A stretch of 32,804 nucleotides of DNA, taken from the NCBI GenBank assembly GCA_028287685.1, contig JAQBPE010000133.1, positions 1-32,804 on the forward strand, read 5' to 3'. Below, piece after piece: positions 30,601 to 32,804 of this stretch. A model generated the notes under the pieces. It was not told where the DNA came from. It saw only the letters and a list, made by a program, of their open reading frames with translations, and made no database searches. A program made the translations under genes and the position numbers. This DNA is from Cyanobacteria bacterium RYN_339. Lineage in GTDB: Bacteria > Cyanobacteriota > Sericytochromatia > S15B-MN24 > JAQBPE01. The number at the start of each line of letters is the position of its first letter. Position 1 is the stretch's first letter.

Positions 30601-32804
30601 TTAAAGCAAGTTATAGGGATCCAGGTCCACGCTTAACCTGACGCCGGGCTGCGAACTGGCCGCGGTGGCCGCGCGGAGCTGGCGGCGGGCCAGGTCCAGG
30701 TCGTGGGTCTTCAAGAAGATGCGGAAGCGGTGCATCCCCCGCAGGATCGCGAGGGGGGCCTCTTGGGGGCCGAAGAGCTGCAGCCCGTCGTGGGCCAGGC
30801 GCTCCGAGAAGTGCTGGGCGATCGCCTGCGTACGGCGCGCGTCGGGCCCTTCGATCACGACGTTGGCGCAGTGAACGTAGGGCGGGTACTCCAGCAGGCG
30901 CCGGTCTTCGAGCTCCTGTTCCGCGAAGGTCAGGAAGTCATGGGTCTGGGCGGCCACGATCGCCGGGTGGGTGGGCGAGTAGGTCTGGACCACCACCTCG
31001 CTGGGGAGGTCACCCCGGCCGGCGCGGCCCGCGACCTGGGTCAGCAGCTGGAAGGTGCGTTCGCCCGCCCGGAAGTCCGGCAGGTGCAACGCGCCGTCCG
31101 CGGCCATCACGCCCACGACCGTAACGCGCGGGAAGTCCAAGCCCTTGGCCACCATCTGCGTGCCGATCAGGATGTCGTAGTCGCCCCGGCCGAAGGCGTC
31201 CAAGAGGCGCTCGTGCGAGCCCTTGCGGGTGGTGGTGTCGCGGTCCAGGCGTACGATGCGCGCGTCGGGCAGCAGCTTGCGGGCGCTCTCCTCGATCTGC
31301 TGGGTGCCGGCGCCGAAGTGGCGGATGTGGTGGCTGTGGCAGGCCGGGCAGCTGGTGGGCACGGTGCCGCGGGCGTCGCAGTAGTGGCACCGCAGGCCCT
31401 CCGGCAGCTGGTGGTAGGTCATCGAGACGGAGCAGCGCGCGCAGCGGCAGACGTAGCCGCAGTCCCGGCAGAAGACGAAGGAGCTGTAGCCGCGCCGGTT
31501 CATGAGGAGGATGGCCTGCTCCTTGCGCTCCAGCGCCGCAAGCAGGTGGGTCTTGAGCCGGCGCGAGAAGGGCGAACGGTTGCCGGCCTTCAGCTCCTGG
31601 CACATGTCCACCACCTCGACCGGCGGCATGGGCCGGCTGGCGACGCGCTCCGGCATCTCGAGCAAGGTGTAGCGCCCTTCCTTGGCGGCGGCGTAGCTTT
31701 CAAGGCAAGGCGTGGCGCTGCCCAGGATCAGGCAGGCGCCCTCCAGGCGCGCGCGCTCCTCGGCCACGGTGCGGGCGTGGTAGCGCGGGCTCTTGTCTTG
31801 CTTGTAGGAGCTCTCGTGCTCCTCGTCGATCACCACCAGGCCCAGGTCTTCCACGGGGGCGAAGATGGCGCTGCGCGCGCCGATCACCACGCGGGCGTCG
31901 CCGGCGCGGATGCGCTGCCACTCGTCGAAGCGCTCGCCGTCGCTCAGGTGCGAGTGCAGGACGGCCACGGTGTCGCCGAAGCGGGCCTGGAACCGGCGCA
32001 CGGTCTGGGGCGTGAGCGAGATTTCCGGCACCAGCACGATCGCGCCCTGGTCTTGCGCCAGGACGCGGGCGATCGCCTGCAGGTAGACCTCCGTCTTGCC
32101 GCTGCCCGTGACGCCCCGCAGCAGGAACCGCTCGCCGCCGTCCAGGCCCGCCTCGATGCGCGCGACGACCTCGGCTTGGTGGGGCGTCAGCACCGGCGCC
32201 GCCGCGCCCGAGGCCACGCCGACCGCGCTCCGGCGCACCTTGCGCTCTTCGATCTTGACGGCCCCCTTGGCCTGGAGCCGCTTCCAGGTGTCGGCGGCGG
32301 CGCCGGACTCCTTGGAAAGGGCCGCCAGGGGGTAGAGCCCGCCGCGCGCGCGTAACTCGCCCACCAAGGCCTGTTGGCGATCGGTCAGCTTTTCGAAGGC
32401 GCCTTCCGTCAGGATCACATGCAAGGCGGTCTTGGCCTTGCGGTCGGGCGCGGCGAAGCGCGTATGCGTACGGATCAGCCCTTCCTGGCGCCAGGTGGCG
32501 AGCACCGCCGTGCTCTTGCGCGCCGCGGACTGCAGCCTGGCCAGGGAGGCCTCGCCGCCGTTGGCGAGCAGGATCTCGGCCAACTCCGCGGCGGGGCCCT
32601 TGGCGTTCAAGGCGCGGGCGCGGAACGCCTCGGGGCTGACGGCCAGGGCCACGATGCGCTGGACGCGCGAAAGCGTGCCGCGCGGCATGGCGGTCTGGAG
32701 CACGGCGCTCACCGGGGCCAGGTAGGTGTCGGCCAGCCAGAGCAGCAGGGCCTGGAGGGTCACCGGGATGGCGTCGCCGACCACCACGTCCTCGAGCGGC
32801 TTGG
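30601..32804 (-). CDS. priA: Primosomal protein N' / replication-restart helicase PriA (5' end outside window)
   Basis: The visible part (about 730 residues) lacks only the N-terminal start, because the frame continues past the window edge (KPLED precedes the GTG at 32787). It is the superfamily-2 DNA helicase that restarts stalled replication forks. Counting from that GTG: Walker A GVTGSGKT (225-232), DEEH box (321-324), the zinc-binding CRDC, CRCARC, CHYC and CPAC cysteines (about 440-483), GTQMVAKGLDFP (542-553) and the QVAGRAGRGD motif VI region (584-593). All are intact. The 3' end is followed after 36 bases by the GH1 gene. The final residues, LDPYNLL, are typical of the family. Confidence 0.97.
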   Translation of the reverse strand, partial: KPLEDVVVGDAIPVTLQALLLWLADTYLAPVSAVLQTAMPRGTLSRVQRIVALAVSPEAFRARALNAKGPAAELAEILLANGGEASLARLQSAARKSTAVLATWRQEGLIRTHTRFAAPDRKAKTALHVILTEGAFEKLTDRQQALVGELRARGGLYPLAALSKESGAAADTWKRLQAKGAVKIEERKVRRSAVGVASGAAAPVLTPHQAEVVARIEAGLDGGERFLLRGVTGSGKTEVYLQAIARVLAQDQGAIVLVPEISLTPQTVRRFQARFGDTVAVLHSHLSDGERFDEWQRIRAGDARVVIGARSAIFAPVEDLGLVVIDEEHESSYKQDKSPRYHARTVAEERARLEGACLILGSATPCLESYAAAKEGRYTLLEMPERVASRPMPPVEVVDMCQELKAGNRSPFSRRLKTHLLAALERKEQAILLMNRRGYSSFVFCRDCGYVCRCARCSVSMTYHQLPEGLRCHYCDARGTVPTSCPACHSHHIRHFGAGTQQIEESARKLLPDARIVRLDRDTTTRKGSHERLLDAFGRGDYDILIGTQMVAKGLDFPRVTVVGVMAADGALHLPDFRAGERTFQLLTQVAGRAGRGDLPSEVVVQTYSPTHPAIVAAQTHDFLTFAEQELEDRRLLEYPPYVHCANVVIEGPDARRTQAIAQHFSERLAHDGLQLFGPQEAPLAILRGMHRFRIFLKTHDLDLARRQLRAATAASSQPGVRLSVDLDPYNLL

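Noticed and set aside
1-32804. tRNA, rRNA, CRISPR, insertion sequences, integrases, restriction systems or phage genes
   Set aside because: Looked for and not seen: no spaced direct-repeat array, terminal inverted repeats or transposase/integrase-like proteins.

Overview
The window is a GC-rich stretch of a diderm (Gram-negative-type) bacterial chromosome. The envelope evidence is direct: an Omp85-type outer-membrane barrel, a LolA-fold protein, two lipobox proteins and a Wzc-type chain-length/tyrosine-kinase protein. There are no tRNA or rRNA genes, CRISPR arrays, insertion sequences, integrases or phage genes, so this reads as ordinary vertically inherited chromosome. The taxon cannot be fixed from sequence alone. 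The small HNH nuclease, the PSRP-PPDK pair and two perfect CRP-type operators would fit a non-photosynthetic relative of Cyanobacteria (Sericytochromatia/Melainabacteria-like), but this is a low-confidence inference.

Layout. (1) 1-567: two small stress/envelope proteins (YtxH-like, partial; GlsB/YeaQ-like). (2) 655-4935, minus strand: an exopolysaccharide operon read as glycosyltransferase, initiating phosphoglycosyl transferase, Wzc-like tyrosine kinase, then a membrane protein with five decapeptide repeats. (3) 5078-6167, plus strand: a TPR protein, then a tiny 21-residue membrane ORF with its own TTGACA promoter and a CRP-type palindrome. (4) 6164-12563, minus strand: four abutting or overlapping genes (ATLF-like metalloprotease, prenyl-synthase homologue, PDZ-multi-TM-GAF-PP2C phosphatase, Omp85-type barrel). 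I know of no described system with this combination. (5) 12688-16784, minus strand: MoxR ATPase, DUF58 and membrane transglutaminase, a widespread trio. (6) 16904-20730: a PLD-fold protein with broken HKD motifs, a FAH-family hydrolase, an orphan YgiT zinc-finger protein, a LolA-like lipoprotein and a dual-specificity-type phosphatase behind a near-consensus CRP box. (7) 20932-24927, minus strand: HNH nuclease, proS and a repetitive Lys/Ala/Pro-rich protein. (8) 25035-28549, plus strand: PPDK regulatory protein overlapping ppdK. (9) 28615-32804, minus strand: an unknown membrane protein, a lipoprotein glycoside hydrolase family 1 enzyme and priA (5' end outside the window).

How the genes work together. 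Region 2 assembles and controls the length of a surface polysaccharide: the phosphoglycosyl transferase loads the first sugar on undecaprenyl phosphate, the GT4 enzyme extends it, and the kinase governs export. Region 8 is an enzyme with its own on/off switch: PSRP phosphorylates and dephosphorylates the threonine next to the catalytic histidine of PPDK. Region 4 joins proteolysis, lipid-like chemistry, a membrane-sensing phosphatase and an outer-membrane barrel under one apparent transcript, and is the best candidate here for an undescribed system.

Transcription signals. Several genes have a clear -10 box but no recognisable -35. In three of them (GT4, YgiT, PSRP) the -10 lies only 6-7 bases from the start codon with no Shine-Dalgarno sequence, which predicts leaderless mRNAs; other genes carry good AGGAG-type ribosome sites. 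No stretch longer than about 200 bases lacks a gene; the longest gap is 20731-20931, which holds a CRP-type operator and a hairpin.
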